From: Streptomyces alfalfae
Lineage (GTDB): Bacteria; Actinomycetota; Actinomycetes; Streptomycetales; Streptomycetaceae
DNA: 64,000 bases
Assembly (NCBI RefSeq): GCF_004127445.1
Contig: NZ_QEXM01000041.1
Location: 310,001 to 374,000, forward strand
Reading direction: 5' to 3'
In this document: in pieces, positions 33,295-42,600 of the stretch
Layout: every line of letters begins with the position of its first letter
Numbering within the stretch: the first letter of the stretch is position 1
Notes under the pieces: model-generated
Told to the model about the DNA's origin: nothing
The model's database searches: none
Seen by the model: only the letters and a program-made list of their open reading frames with translations
Program-made: the position numbers and the translations under genes

Positions 33295-34221
33295 TCACTC
33301 CACCGTGACGACGACCTTGCCCCGGGTGCGACCCTCGGCGCTGCGGCGGTGCGCGTCGGCGGCGCGCTCCAGCGGGAACGCCTCGTCGACGTGCACGGTC
33401 ACGACGCCCTGTTCGGCCAGCTCGCTCAGCCGCGTCAGGTCGGCGGCGTCGGGGCGCACGAAGCAGTACTGGCCGCCGAGGCCCACCACCTCGTTGTCGG
33501 TGATGGAGGCGAGCCGCCCCCGCGGGCCCAGCAGTTCGGCGGAGGCCTTGAGCGTGTCGCCGCCGACCGTGTCGAAGGCCGCGTCCACGCCGTCGGGGGC
33601 GAGCCCGCGCACCCGGTCGACGAGGCCGTCCCCGTACCGGACGGGTTCCGCGCCGAGTTCGCGCAGGTAGTCGTGGTTGTGCTCGCTCGCGGTGCCGATG
33701 ACGCGGGCGCCCAGGTGCCGGGCGATCTGCACCGCGAGGGAGCCGACGCCGCCGGCCGCGGCGTGCACGAGGACGACGTCGCCCGGCTTCACCCCCAGGG
33801 CCTTGGTGATCACCTGGTAGGCGGTGAGCCCGGCGAGCGGCAGCCCGGCGGCCTCCTCGAAGGAGAGGTTGCGCGGCTTGCGGGCGAGGGTGCGCACGGG
33901 GGCCGCGACGTACTCGGCGAAGGTGCCGCGGGAGAGAAAGTCCTCGCGCACGTAGCCGATGACCTCGTCGCCCGCGGAGAACTCCGGGGCGGCGACGCCC
34001 GGCCGCTCCACGACGCCCGCGACGTCCCAGCCCGGGATCACCGGGAAGACGGGTTCGAGGAGCGCGTCGAGGTGTCCCTCGCGGCACTTCCAGTCGACGG
34101 GGTTGACGGCTGCGGCCCGCACCTTCACCAGGACGGAGTCGGGCCCGACCTTGGGGTCGCGCACTTCTCCGTACTCCAGGACCTCGGGGCCGCCGTAGCT
34201 TCGGTAGCTGATCGCCTTCAT
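33295..34221 (-). CDS. NADP-dependent oxidoreductase (quinone oxidoreductase-like MDR)
   Basis: A 308-residue zinc-free medium-chain dehydrogenase/reductase. It starts MKAISYRSYGGPEVLEYGEV. The nucleotide-binding motif VHAAAGGVGSLAVQIARHLG is at about 145. Cysteine zinc ligands are absent, as in quinone/enone reductases. It is expected to reduce quinones or alpha,beta-unsaturated carbonyls with NADPH. It is a single gene. Confidence 0.9.
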   Translation of the reverse strand: MKAISYRSYGGPEVLEYGEVRDPKVGPDSVLVKVRAAAVNPVDWKCREGHLDALLEPVFPVIPGWDVAGVVERPGVAAPEFSAGDEVIGYVREDFLSRGTFAEYVAAPVRTLARKPRNLSFEEAAGLPLAGLTAYQVITKALGVKPGDVVLVHAAAGGVGSLAVQIARHLGARVIGTASEHNHDYLRELGAEPVRYGDGLVDRVRGLAPDGVDAAFDTVGGDTLKASAELLGPRGRLASITDNEVVGLGGQYCFVRPDAADLTRLSELAEQGVVTVHVDEAFPLERAADAHRRSAEGRTRGKVVVTVE

Positions 34222-34379
34222 GGGTGTCGCTTTCGTCGGTCGCGTACGGGTGGGGCGCGCCGTCGGGTCCCCGGCACGCGGGCGAGCAAACCTTCACAAG
34301 GCTTCCATAGCGTCACCAACCGGGCATATGGCGCTAGCCTGAGAGGGTCATCCACCCCGAGTCACAGAAGGTGCGCGAC

Positions 34380-34676
34380 ATGACCACGCTCCACCACGAA
34401 CACCCGGCGCACGACCACATCCACGGGCCGGCGTGCGGCCACGCCGAGGTGCCGCACGGCGACCACGTCGACTACGCGCACGACGGCCACATGCACCGCG
34501 CCCACACCGACCACTACGACGAGTGCGAGCCGGCCGGGCACGTCGCCCACCAGGGCCACGACCACCGGCACGCCGAGGGCTGCGGCCACAGGTCCGTGGT
34601 CCACGGCGACCACGTGGACTATCTGCACGACGGCCACCGGCACGCCTCGCACGACGGCCACTGGGACGATCACTGA
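34380..34676 (+). CDS. Histidine-rich putative metal-binding protein
   Basis: A 98-residue protein with 28 histidines, many Asp/Glu and three cysteines, and no membrane helix or signal peptide. Two internal repeats share the pattern HGDHVDYxHDGHxHxxH (about 29-45 and 74-90), each preceded by a CGH. This suggests cytosolic Zn, Ni or Cu buffering; such proteins are often mislabelled as zinc permeases. I chose ATG 34380, with AGAAGG 8 nt upstream. I saw no Zur-type box in the 158-bp promoter gap. Confidence 0.8.
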   Translation: MTTLHHEHPAHDHIHGPACGHAEVPHGDHVDYAHDGHMHRAHTDHYDECEPAGHVAHQGHDHRHAEGCGHRSVVHGDHVDYLHDGHRHASHDGHWDDH

Positions 34677-34758
34677 GCGGCCGTGAGCCTCTGGACGGCA
34701 TACCGACTGGTCGGCATCATGGGGTGGCACATCACCACCACGCCGATCAGGAGCGACC

Positions 34759-35790
34759 ATGAGCGCAGACCACCCGCCGGGCCTCGACCTCGACCAGTTG
34801 CGCGGCCACCTCGACCGCGAACGCCCCGGCCTGGTCGGCGGACCGCTCACCGCCCGGCTGATCGAGGGCGGCCGGTCCAACCTCACGTACGCCGTGACCG
34901 ACGGGACCACGCGCTGGGTCGTGCGGCGCCCGCCGCTCGGCCACGTCCTCGCCACCGCGCACGACATGAGGCGCGAGCACCGGGTGATAGCCGCCCTGCA
35001 CCCCACGGACGTGCCGGTCCCCGCGCCCGTCCTGCTCTGCGAGGACGAGGCCGTCATCGGGGCGCCCTTCTACGTGATGGAGTACGTGGACGGCATCCCG
35101 TACCGCACCGCGGAGGAGCTGGCGCCGCTCGGCCCCGAGCGCACCCGTGACGCGGTGCTCGGCCTCGTCGACACCCTCGTCGACCTGCACGCGGTGGACC
35201 CCGCGGCGGTCGGCCTCGGCGACTTCGGCCGCCCCGAGGGCTTCCTCGACCGGCAGCTGCGCCGCTGGGGCAAGCAGCTCGACGCCTCGCGCAACCGCGA
35301 CCTGGCCGGCGTCGACGAGCTGCACGCCGCGCTCGGGCGCTCGCTGCCCGCCTCGCCCGCGCCGGCCGTCGTCCACGGCGACTACCGCCTGGACAACGTC
35401 CTGATCGGCGACGACGACCGGATCAGGGCCATCCTCGACTGGGAGATGTCCACACTCGGCGATCCGCTCACCGACCTCGGGCTGCTCGTGATGTACAGCG
35501 CCCGGCTCGACGTGCCCGACTCCCCGGTCAGCACCACCGCGGGCGCGCCGGGCCACCCCGACCCCGCCGAGCTGATCGAGCGGTACGCCGCGCGCTCGGG
35601 GCGCGACGTCTCCGCCGTCTCCTGGTACACGGCCTTCGCGTGGTTCAAGCTCGCCGTGATCCTGGAGGGCATCCACTACCGCTACACGCTCGGCCAGACG
35701 GTCGGCGCCGGCTTCGACCGGATCGGCGAGCTGGTGCCCGTGTTCATCGAGCACGGCCTGGCCACGCTGGACGGAGGGCTACGGCCGTAG
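34759..35790 (+). CDS. Phosphotransferase family protein (APH-like, acyl-CoA dehydrogenase-associated type)
   Basis: A 343-residue aminoglycoside-phosphotransferase-fold kinase. The catalytic loop is VVHGDYRLDNVLIGD, with the DxD-equivalent ILDWEMSTLGDPLTDLG. This matches the subfamily found beside acyl-CoA dehydrogenases, thought to phosphorylate hydroxyacyl-CoA-type substrates. A GGAGC box lies 4 nt before the ATG. Its end overlaps the convergent TetR gene by 12 bp. The neighbouring acyl-CoA synthetase and SDR support a catabolic role. Confidence 0.88.
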   Translation: MSADHPPGLDLDQLRGHLDRERPGLVGGPLTARLIEGGRSNLTYAVTDGTTRWVVRRPPLGHVLATAHDMRREHRVIAALHPTDVPVPAPVLLCEDEAVIGAPFYVMEYVDGIPYRTAEELAPLGPERTRDAVLGLVDTLVDLHAVDPAAVGLGDFGRPEGFLDRQLRRWGKQLDASRNRDLAGVDELHAALGRSLPASPAPAVVHGDYRLDNVLIGDDDRIRAILDWEMSTLGDPLTDLGLLVMYSARLDVPDSPVSTTAGAPGHPDPAELIERYAARSGRDVSAVSWYTAFAWFKLAVILEGIHYRYTLGQTVGAGFDRIGELVPVFIEHGLATLDGGLRP

Positions 35791-36381
35791 CGCCCGCAGC
35801 AGCAGGTCCGCCAGGTGGTCCGCCACCTGGCGGGGGGTGAGCGGGCCCTCGGGGCGGTACCAGGTGGACAGGTGGTGGACCGAGCCGAAGTGGTAGTCCA
35901 CCACCAGGTCCGCCGGGGTCGCCGAGGCGAAGACGCCGGACCGCTGGCCCTCCTCGATCAGGGCCCGGAAGCGCTCGTGGTAGCGACGCCGCTCGGCGCG
36001 CACCTGCTTGTTCTTCTCGGGGCTGAGATGGTGCATGGACCGGAAGAAGATCGAGGCGTCGTCGAGGTTGTCGATGGTGGTCACCACGACGTCGGCGGCG
36101 GCGTCGCGGACCCGTTGCTCGACGGGCGCGTCGCCGTCCGCGATGGCGTCGAGCCGCTCCTGCTGGACGCGGAGCATCCGGGCGTAGACCTCGTGCAGCA
36201 GGTCGTCCTTGGAGCCGAAGTAGTGGTAGAGGGCGCCCTTGGTCACGCCCGCCGCCTCCACGATCTCCTGCACGGACGTACGGTCGTAGCCGCGGTCGGC
36301 GAAGAGCCGGGTGGCGGCGGCGAGCAGCCGCTGCGGGACGGGTGTGCCGTCACCGTCCGTCGTCCTGGCCACTGCCGCCAC
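35779..36381 (-). CDS. TetR family transcriptional regulator
   Basis: A 200-residue repressor with an N-terminal TetR helix-turn-helix (about 15-62; TSVQEIVEAAGVTKGALYHY). The ligand domain is the type linked to fatty-acid or acyl-CoA genes (HHLSPEKNKQVRAERRRYHE). It lies just downstream of acyl-CoA synthetase and SDR on the same strand and is the best candidate to bind the operator upstream of the SDR. GTG 36381 or GTG 36372 could start it. Confidence 0.9.
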   Translation of the reverse strand: MAAVARTTDGDGTPVPQRLLAAATRLFADRGYDRTSVQEIVEAAGVTKGALYHYFGSKDDLLHEVYARMLRVQQERLDAIADGDAPVEQRVRDAAADVVVTTIDNLDDASIFFRSMHHLSPEKNKQVRAERRRYHERFRALIEEGQRSGVFASATPADLVVDYHFGSVHHLSTWYRPEGPLTPRQVADHLADLLLRALRP

Positions 36382-36396
36382 CTGCCTTTCGAGATG

Positions 36397-38076
36397 TCAC
36401 CGACTCTGCTGTGAGCGGGAACGCAGTTCCCGCCGGAGGATCTTCCCACTTGTCGTCTTCGGCAGCTCCGCCAGGATCTCGACCTTGCGCGGGTACTTGT
36501 ACGCGGCGAGCCGCTCCTTGCAGTACGCCGTCAGCTCCTCGGCGCCGGTCCCGGCGCCGGGGCGCAGACTCACGTACGCCTTGACGCTCTCGCCGCGGTA
36601 GCTGTCGGGGACGCCGACGACGGCCGCCTCGCGGACGGCGGGGTGGGAGTACAGGACGTCCTCGACCTCGCGCGGCCAGACCTTGAAGCCGGACGCGTTG
36701 ATCATGTCCTTCTTGCGGTCGACGACGTAGAGCCAGCCCGCGGGGTCCATGAAGCCGATGTCGCCGGTGCGCAGTTCGCCGTCGGGGAAGGCCTCCTCGG
36801 TGGCCTCGGGCCGCCTCCAGTAGCCGGGCACCACCTGGGGCCCGGCCACGGTGATCTCCCCGTGCTCACCGAAGGGGACCTCCCGCCCCGCGTCGTCCAG
36901 GACGCGGACGACGGTCTCGGGTCCGGGGACGCCCACGGCGAGCGTGCCGGAGACCGGGTCGACGGGGGCCTCCTGGCCGGGCGGCACGGAGGCGCAGGGG
37001 GCGGTGCACTCGGTGAGGCCGTAGCCGTTGTGCAGGTAGGGGCCGAAGGCGGCGCGGAACTTCTCCACCAGGGCCGGGGGCAGCGGCGCGCCGCCCGAGG
37101 AGATCAGCGCGAAGGAGTCGAAGTGGCCGCGCGTCGCGTCCGGGTGGGCGGCCAGCGCCATGAAGGCCGTGGAGGGGCCGACCGTGTAGGCGGGGCGGTG
37201 CTCGGCGAAGGCGTCGAGGACCACGCCGGCCTCGAAGCGGTAGGAGAGCGCGAGGGTGCCCGCGTTGGCGAGGCACGCCGCGACCTGGGCGACCATGCCG
37301 GTGATGTGGAAGAGCGGGGCGAGCGCGAAGTAGCAGGCGCCTTCCGGTATCCCGGAGCCCGTGCGCTGCCGCTCGGCGTTGTAGGTGATGTTGCCGTGGG
37401 TGTTCATGGCGCCCTTGGGTGCGCCGCTGGTGCCCGAGGTGTAGCTGATCAGGGCCACGTCGGACGGGCCGAGGTCACGCCCTTCGGGGGCCGGGTGGCC
37501 CGCGCGGGCGACGGCCACGAGGTCGTCGGCGTCGGCCGCGGGCGGCAGCCGCTCGAAGTCGAGGACGCGGGTGTCGTTCCTGCTCTGGAGGTCGAGCTGG
37601 CAGGCGGTGAGCACGATCCGCACGGGCGACCCCGCGGCCGTCTCGCGCAGGTACGCCTCCCAGGCGCGGTCCGCGCAGATCAGCGCGGTCACGTCGGCGT
37701 CGGCGAGGACGTGGGCGACCTCCGCGGACTTGTACATGGGGTTGACGGGCACGACCGTCGCGCCCGCCTTCCAGGCGCCGATGAGCGCGATCACGAAGTG
37801 CGGGGTGTTCTGCAGGAGGATGGCGACGCGGTCGCCGCGGGCGACGCCCCGGGCCGCCAGGTGTCCGGCGACGGAGTCGGTGAGGGCGTCCGTCTCGCGG
37901 TAGCTCAGGCGGCCGTCGAAGTAGGCGAGGGCGGTGTGCTCGGGGGCCCTGGCGACGGCCGCGCGGAAGGAGTGCGCCATGGAGGCCGCGGGCTCCACGG
38001 GGCCGCGCTGTGCGTCGTTGAGGCGCGCGAGCCAGGGCTTGGCCGCGTAGACCGAACCGGCCGGGTAGGTCGTCAC
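36397..38076 (-). CDS. Long-chain-fatty-acid/acyl-CoA synthetase (AMP-dependent)
   Basis: A 559-residue ANL-family ligase activating a carboxylate to acyl-CoA via acyl-AMP. Motifs: ISYTSGTSGAPKGAM (phosphate loop), NGYGLTE, GELRTGDIGFMD, and KTTSGKILRREL with the catalytic lysine. The GTG start overlaps the SDR stop (GTGA), so SDR and ligase are translationally coupled. The carboxylate specificity is unknown. Confidence 0.92.
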   Translation of the reverse strand: MTTYPAGSVYAAKPWLARLNDAQRGPVEPAASMAHSFRAAVARAPEHTALAYFDGRLSYRETDALTDSVAGHLAARGVARGDRVAILLQNTPHFVIALIGAWKAGATVVPVNPMYKSAEVAHVLADADVTALICADRAWEAYLRETAAGSPVRIVLTACQLDLQSRNDTRVLDFERLPPAADADDLVAVARAGHPAPEGRDLGPSDVALISYTSGTSGAPKGAMNTHGNITYNAERQRTGSGIPEGACYFALAPLFHITGMVAQVAACLANAGTLALSYRFEAGVVLDAFAEHRPAYTVGPSTAFMALAAHPDATRGHFDSFALISSGGAPLPPALVEKFRAAFGPYLHNGYGLTECTAPCASVPPGQEAPVDPVSGTLAVGVPGPETVVRVLDDAGREVPFGEHGEITVAGPQVVPGYWRRPEATEEAFPDGELRTGDIGFMDPAGWLYVVDRKKDMINASGFKVWPREVEDVLYSHPAVREAAVVGVPDSYRGESVKAYVSLRPGAGTGAEELTAYCKERLAAYKYPRKVEILAELPKTTSGKILRRELRSRSQQSR

Positions 38077-38837
38077 TTCTCGGTCGCCTCCCACTTGCGC
38101 TGGATGTGGTTCATGCCGGCCAGCCACTTGTCCGGGGTGACGGCGCGGGCCTCGTAGAAGGCGGCGACCTCGGGGTGCGGCAGGATCAGGAAGCGGTCGT
38201 CGGCCATGCCCGCGAAGAGCGCGGTGGCGACGTCCTCCGGTTCGATGGCGGTGGGCGTGAGGACCAGGTCGCCCGCGCTGCCGGTGGCGGCCAGCATGTC
38301 GGTGCGCACGCCCTGGGGGCAGATCGCGTGGACCTTGAGGCCGCGGTGGCGGTAGGTCAGCGAGAGCCATTCGGCGAAGGCGTACGCGCCGTGCTTGGTG
38401 ACGCTGTAGGGGGCGGCGCCGATCATGGTGAGCAGTCCGGCCGCCGAGACCGTGGAGACGAAGCGGCCGCTGCCGCGCTCCAGCCAGCCGGGCAGCAGCG
38501 CGTGGGCCGCGCGGACGTGCGCCATGACGTTGACGTCCCAGGCCGCGGCCCAGACCTCCTCGGGCGCGGCCTCGGTGCCGCCGGAGCCGAGCCCGGCGTT
38601 GGCGCAGTAGACGTCGACCGTGCCGCCGAGCGCCTCGGCGGCCCGCTCCACGATCGCGGAGGCGTCGCCCGGCACGGCGATGCCGCCCACGTCCGCGGCC
38701 ACGGCCTCGGCCTTGGCGCCGTCCAGGTCGTTGACGACGACGCGGGCCCCCTCGGCGGCGAAGCGGCGGGCCAGCGCCGCTCCGATCCCGCCCCCGGCGC
38801 CGGTGACGACGACTCCCTTGTCCTTCAGGGTCTCCAC
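38073..38837 (-). CDS. SDR family oxidoreductase
   Basis: A 254-residue short-chain dehydrogenase. The cofactor motif TGAGGGIG is near residue 12, ANAGLG near 80. The catalytic Ser, Tyr and Lys are in STVSAAG and YSVTKHG. DLDGAKA after the second strand suggests NAD preference. It probably oxidises a hydroxyacyl or alcohol intermediate in the same pathway as the coupled acyl-CoA synthetase. It is first in its operon. Confidence 0.92.
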   Translation of the reverse strand: METLKDKGVVVTGAGGGIGAALARRFAAEGARVVVNDLDGAKAEAVAADVGGIAVPGDASAIVERAAEALGGTVDVYCANAGLGSGGTEAAPEEVWAAAWDVNVMAHVRAAHALLPGWLERGSGRFVSTVSAAGLLTMIGAAPYSVTKHGAYAFAEWLSLTYRHRGLKVHAICPQGVRTDMLAATGSAGDLVLTPTAIEPEDVATALFAGMADDRFLILPHPEVAAFYEARAVTPDKWLAGMNHIQRKWEATEK

Positions 38838-38898
38838 GTGCGGTCTCCTTCGACCTCGGGCTCGACCACGGCTCGCGCGGCTGGCTGTCCAGGCAGAC

Positions 38899-38911
38899 TA
38901 ACCAGTCGGTA
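38899..38911. promoter_or_regulatory. Candidate TetR operator upstream of the SDR/acyl-CoA synthetase operon
   Basis: TAACCAGTCGGTA, an imperfect inverted repeat (ACC...GGT), lies about 62 bp before the SDR start. It resembles operators of TetR regulators of acyl-CoA genes. The local TetR (35779-36381) is the likely binder. Confidence 0.45.
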
Positions 38912-38952
38912 TGTCGTGACGAAAGGGGTCGGCGGGACCGGGGGCGCGGGGT

Positions 38953-39648
38953 TCAGCGCGGCGCGCTCGCGTGCAGGACGCGTGCCAGCTCACGCGGCCG
39001 GGAGAACATCGGCCAGTGGCCGGTGTCCATCTCCACCAGACGCCACCGGTCGCTCTTGAGCGCCTCGGCCACGTCGTCCATCGGCTCCTCGCCGTCCAGC
39101 AGGCACTTGACGTACGTGGCGGGCAGGTCCCCGAGCGGGCGCGTGAGTTCGGCCGGTTCGGTCAGGGAGGCGCCGGGGTGCGGCGTCGCACCGCTCGCGA
39201 ACCGTGCGATCTGTTCTCCGCTGAGGCCCTGCCCGTCGAAGCCGGCCGTGTCGAGCGGCCAGACGCCGTCGTTCTCGGCGAGCGCGGCCTCGAAGGTCTC
39301 CTTGCCCTGCCACCAGCAGGAGGCGAACGACTCTCCCTCGACAGGGACGTCGGCGTCCACGAACACCACATGGGCGAGCCGGTCGCCGAGCAGCCCCGCG
39401 GCCTGCCCGACCGGGATTCCGGCGTAGCTGTGGCCGACGAGGACGACGTCACGCGGGTCCAGGCGCTCGGCCTCGTCGAGGATGTCACGCACATGGGTCC
39501 GCGGGCCGACGGGTGCTCCCTGCTTGTCGGCGAGCCCGGAGAGGGTCAGCGGATGGGCGCCGTGCCCGGCCTTCCGCAGTTCGTCCGCCACGTCGTCCCA
39601 CGCCCACGCCCCGAGCCAGGCGCCCGCCACCAGGATGAATTCCGCCAT
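38953..39648 (-). CDS. Alpha/beta hydrolase (esterase/salicylate-esterase-like)
   Basis: A 231-residue hydrolase. The nucleophile elbow is VLVGHSYAG (Ser about 80), the late His lies in EMDTGHWPMFS, and it opens with MAEFILVAGAWLGAWAW. It resembles small plant-esterase-like alpha/beta hydrolases; the substrate is unknown. I chose ATG 39648: the family starts here, and TACGTT sits 7 nt upstream (leaderless pattern). Confidence 0.88.
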   Translation of the reverse strand: MAEFILVAGAWLGAWAWDDVADELRKAGHGAHPLTLSGLADKQGAPVGPRTHVRDILDEAERLDPRDVVLVGHSYAGIPVGQAAGLLGDRLAHVVFVDADVPVEGESFASCWWQGKETFEAALAENDGVWPLDTAGFDGQGLSGEQIARFASGATPHPGASLTEPAELTRPLGDLPATYVKCLLDGEEPMDDVAEALKSDRWRLVEMDTGHWPMFSRPRELARVLHASAPR

Positions 39649-39806
39649 GGCGCCGAACGTACACGCCGCGCGCCCGCGCGGCAGCCCCCCGGCAGACCCC
39701 ACCGCGGATACGGGTGCCTGCCGGATGGCGCCGCCCCCCGGCCGTGCGGAACCGTGATCTCCGTACGCGCACGCGGGTTGCCGCACGAGTTCCCAGGAGG
39801 CACCAG

Positions 39807-41135
39807 ATGTCCCGCACCACACGGCGAAGGCTCCCGCCGCTGCTCCTGGCGGCGGTCGGCACGGGCGCGCTCATCGCACCCCAGGCCGCGCACGCGGCGC
39901 CACGGCCCGCCGATCCGGTGGCGGCGATCGAGCGCGCGGCCCACCCGCTGCGCTCGACCGACCCCGGCGGCAGCACCAGGGACCTGCGGCCGCTCGGCGA
40001 CATGGTGGGCGACGCCACGGTGGTGGGCCTCGGCGAGGCGACCCACGGCACGCATGAGTTCTTCACGATGAAGGAGCGGGTCTTCCGCCACCTCGTCGAG
40101 GAGAAGGGCTTCACCTCCTTCGCCCAGGAGGTGAGCTGGACGACCGGCCTGCGCTTCGACGCCTACGTACGCGGCGAGCGGGACGACGACGTCCGCGCGC
40201 TCGTCCACCGCGAGCTGGCGAAGACGCCGTGGGACACCGAGGAGTACGTGCACCTGCTCACCTGGATGCGCGCCTACAACGACGAGCACCCCGGCCGGCA
40301 GCTCCGTTTCGTGGGCGACGACCTCAACTACCCGGAGCTGGGCGCCGAGGTGTTCGACGGCGTGCTCGACTACGCGGGCGCCCATGAGCCCGGCCTGCGG
40401 CCTGAGCTGGCCCGGCTGTACGCACCCATGCGGCGCCTGGCGGACGGCGACGCGTACATGGCCCGCCCCCTGGCCGAGCGCGAGAAGCTGGCGGAGCGGG
40501 CGAGGCGGGCGTGCGAACTCCTCGCCGACCGGCGGCCGAAGGGAGGGAGCGAGGCGTTCGCATGGGCGCTCCAGCACGCCACGTCCCTCGCGCAGACCGC
40601 CGACATCCTCGCGTACGACCTCGGCTCCCCCGAGGGGCAGCGGGCCGCCATGCTGCACCGCGACCGCGTCATGGCGCACAACACCGCCTGGTGGCAGCGG
40701 CGGACCGGCACCAAGGTGCTGCTCTCGGCGCACAACGCCCATGTCGCGTACGTCTCCTACGACGCGCGCTACCCGAAGATGCAGGGCGCCTTCCTCCGCG
40801 ACCGGCTCGGCGAGCGGTACGTGAGCGTCGGGTTCACCTTCGACCGGGGCGGCCTGATGGCGCAGAGCGCGGACTCCGAGGTCTGGAAGCCGCGCTCGCT
40901 CGCCCCCGCCACGCCCGGCATGAACGAGTACACGCTCGACAAGGTGCGCCACGACGACTACTTCCTCGACACCAGGACCGCGCCCGCGGCGGCGAGGAAG
41001 TGGCTGGCCGAGGCCCGCCCGACGCGGAGCATCGGCACGGCCTACCCGGACGGCCCGTGGAAGATCCCGCTCGGCCGCTCGCACGACGTCCTCATCCATC
41101 TGCACGAGGTGACGGCGGCTCACCGGCAGCGGTGA
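39807..41135 (+). CDS. Secreted erythromycin-esterase-family protein
   Basis: A 442-residue protein with a signal peptide (about 1-35; MSRTTRRRLPPLLLAAVGTG...AAHAA). An EreA/EreB-type domain follows with the signature VVGLGEATHGTHEFFTMKER, which carries the Glu/His used in catalysis. FAQEVSW and LLSAHNAHVAYVS are also conserved. Known relatives open macrolide lactones, but most family members have unknown substrates, so macrolide resistance should not be assumed. AGGAGG lies 6 nt before ATG 39807. Confidence 0.88.
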   Translation: MSRTTRRRLPPLLLAAVGTGALIAPQAAHAAPRPADPVAAIERAAHPLRSTDPGGSTRDLRPLGDMVGDATVVGLGEATHGTHEFFTMKERVFRHLVEEKGFTSFAQEVSWTTGLRFDAYVRGERDDDVRALVHRELAKTPWDTEEYVHLLTWMRAYNDEHPGRQLRFVGDDLNYPELGAEVFDGVLDYAGAHEPGLRPELARLYAPMRRLADGDAYMARPLAEREKLAERARRACELLADRRPKGGSEAFAWALQHATSLAQTADILAYDLGSPEGQRAAMLHRDRVMAHNTAWWQRRTGTKVLLSAHNAHVAYVSYDARYPKMQGAFLRDRLGERYVSVGFTFDRGGLMAQSADSEVWKPRSLAPATPGMNEYTLDKVRHDDYFLDTRTAPAAARKWLAEARPTRSIGTAYPDGPWKIPLGRSHDVLIHLHEVTAAHRQR

Positions 41136-41208
41136 TCCGGGACGAGGCGCCCCGGTCTCACGCACCGAGATGGCCTGTCTTGGGTATTGACTGGCTCCTG
41201 CGATCGAC

Positions 41209-42561
41209 GTGAGAGTGCCGCTCGTGCAGAGCGACGCTGAAGCAGCAGAGAAACAGCAGGTCCAGGGCGCGCAGGACGCGGCGTCGGAGGCCGGGGGCCC
41301 GGAGAGCATGCGGCGCGTGGCCGTGGCCTCGTTCATCGGCACCGCCATCGAGTTCTACGACTTCTACATCTACGGCACGGCCGCCGCGCTCGTCCTGAAC
41401 CAGGCCTTCTTCCCGACCCTCGACCCGGTCAACGCCACGCTCGCGTCGTTCTCCACGTACGCGGTGGCGTTCGCGGCACGGCCCATCGGCTCGGTGATCT
41501 TCGGGCACTTCGGTGACCGGGTGGGCCGCAAGTCCGTGCTCGTGGCCTCCCTGCTCCTGATGGGGCTCTCGACCGCGCTCGTCGGGCTGCTGCCCGGCTA
41601 CGACACGCTGGGCATCTGGGCGCCCCTGCTGCTCATCCTGCTCCGCTTCCTCCAGGGCATCGGGCTCGGCGGTGAGTGGGGCGGGGCCGCGCTGCTGGCG
41701 GTGGAGCACGCCCCGAAGAAGAAGCGCGGGCTGTACGCGGCGTTCCCGCAGCTCGGCCCGTCCGTCGGGTTCTTCGCGGCGACGGGCATCTTCTGGCTGC
41801 TCTCGTCCGCGCTGTCCGACGACGCGTTCCGCTCCTGGGGCTGGCGCGTGCCGTTCCTGCTCTCCTTCCTGCTGGTGGGCGTCGGCCTCTTCGTGCGGCT
41901 GCGGATCAGCGAGACGCCGGTCTTCGCCAAGGTCATGGAGGCGCAGGAGGCCAGCAAGGTCCCCACGCTCGACGTGCTGCGCCGCCACCCGCGCGAACTG
42001 CTGCTCGGCGCGGGCGGCATGGTCGTGGCCTACGGCCTCTTCTACACGGCCACGACGTACTGCCTCGCCTACGCCACCGGCACCCTGCACGTCCCACGCA
42101 ACACCATGCTCGGCCTCTCCCTGGTGGCCTGCCTCTTCCTCGCCGCGGGCACCTGGCTGGCCGCCACGCGCTCCGACGGGGCCGGGCGGCGCAAGCTGGT
42201 CGTCGTCGGCGCGGCGCTCTCCGTGGTGTGGGGCCTGGTGCTGTTCCCGCTCCTCGACACCGAGCGGCCGGTGCTCATCGCGCTGGCGCTGGGCGGCGCG
42301 CTGTTCTGCATGGGCGTGGTCTACGGCCCGATGGGCGCCTACCTCCCCGAGCTGTTCGGCACGAACGTGCGGTACTCCGGCGCCTCGCTCGCGTACAACC
42401 TGGGCGGTGTGCTCGGCGGCGCGGTCTCACCGCTGGTGGCGACCCGGCTGCAGTCGGCGTTCGGCTCCTCGTCGGTGGGCTGGTACGTGAGCGCGATGGC
42501 GGTCGTGTCGCTGCTCTGCGTGCTGGCGCTGCCGGAGACGCGGGAGCGGGAACTGGCCTGA
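41209..42561 (+). CDS. MFS transporter, metabolite:H+ symporter (MHS) family
   Basis: A 450-residue, 12-helix transporter. MHS hallmarks are FIGTAIEFYDFYIYGTAAAL in TM1, FGHFGDRVGRKSVL between TM2 and TM3, and GEWGGAALLAVEHAP. Relatives carry shikimate, alpha-ketoglutarate, proline/betaine or other carboxylates. Several in-frame GTGs (41209, 41215, 41224) could start it; an acidic 30-residue N-terminus precedes the first helix. Confidence 0.9.
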   Translation: MRVPLVQSDAEAAEKQQVQGAQDAASEAGGPESMRRVAVASFIGTAIEFYDFYIYGTAAALVLNQAFFPTLDPVNATLASFSTYAVAFAARPIGSVIFGHFGDRVGRKSVLVASLLLMGLSTALVGLLPGYDTLGIWAPLLLILLRFLQGIGLGGEWGGAALLAVEHAPKKKRGLYAAFPQLGPSVGFFAATGIFWLLSSALSDDAFRSWGWRVPFLLSFLLVGVGLFVRLRISETPVFAKVMEAQEASKVPTLDVLRRHPRELLLGAGGMVVAYGLFYTATTYCLAYATGTLHVPRNTMLGLSLVACLFLAAGTWLAATRSDGAGRRKLVVVGAALSVVWGLVLFPLLDTERPVLIALALGGALFCMGVVYGPMGAYLPELFGTNVRYSGASLAYNLGGVLGGAVSPLVATRLQSAFGSSSVGWYVSAMAVVSLLCVLALPETRERELA

Positions 42562-42600
42562 ATCGGGCCCCTGTTCGCCGGGTCGGACACCGCACGGCGT

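Noticed and set aside
39807..41135. Macrolide resistance gene within an antibiotic cluster
   Set aside because: The erythromycin-esterase family is broad, the protein is secreted and isolated, and no polyketide or other biosynthetic genes are in the window.
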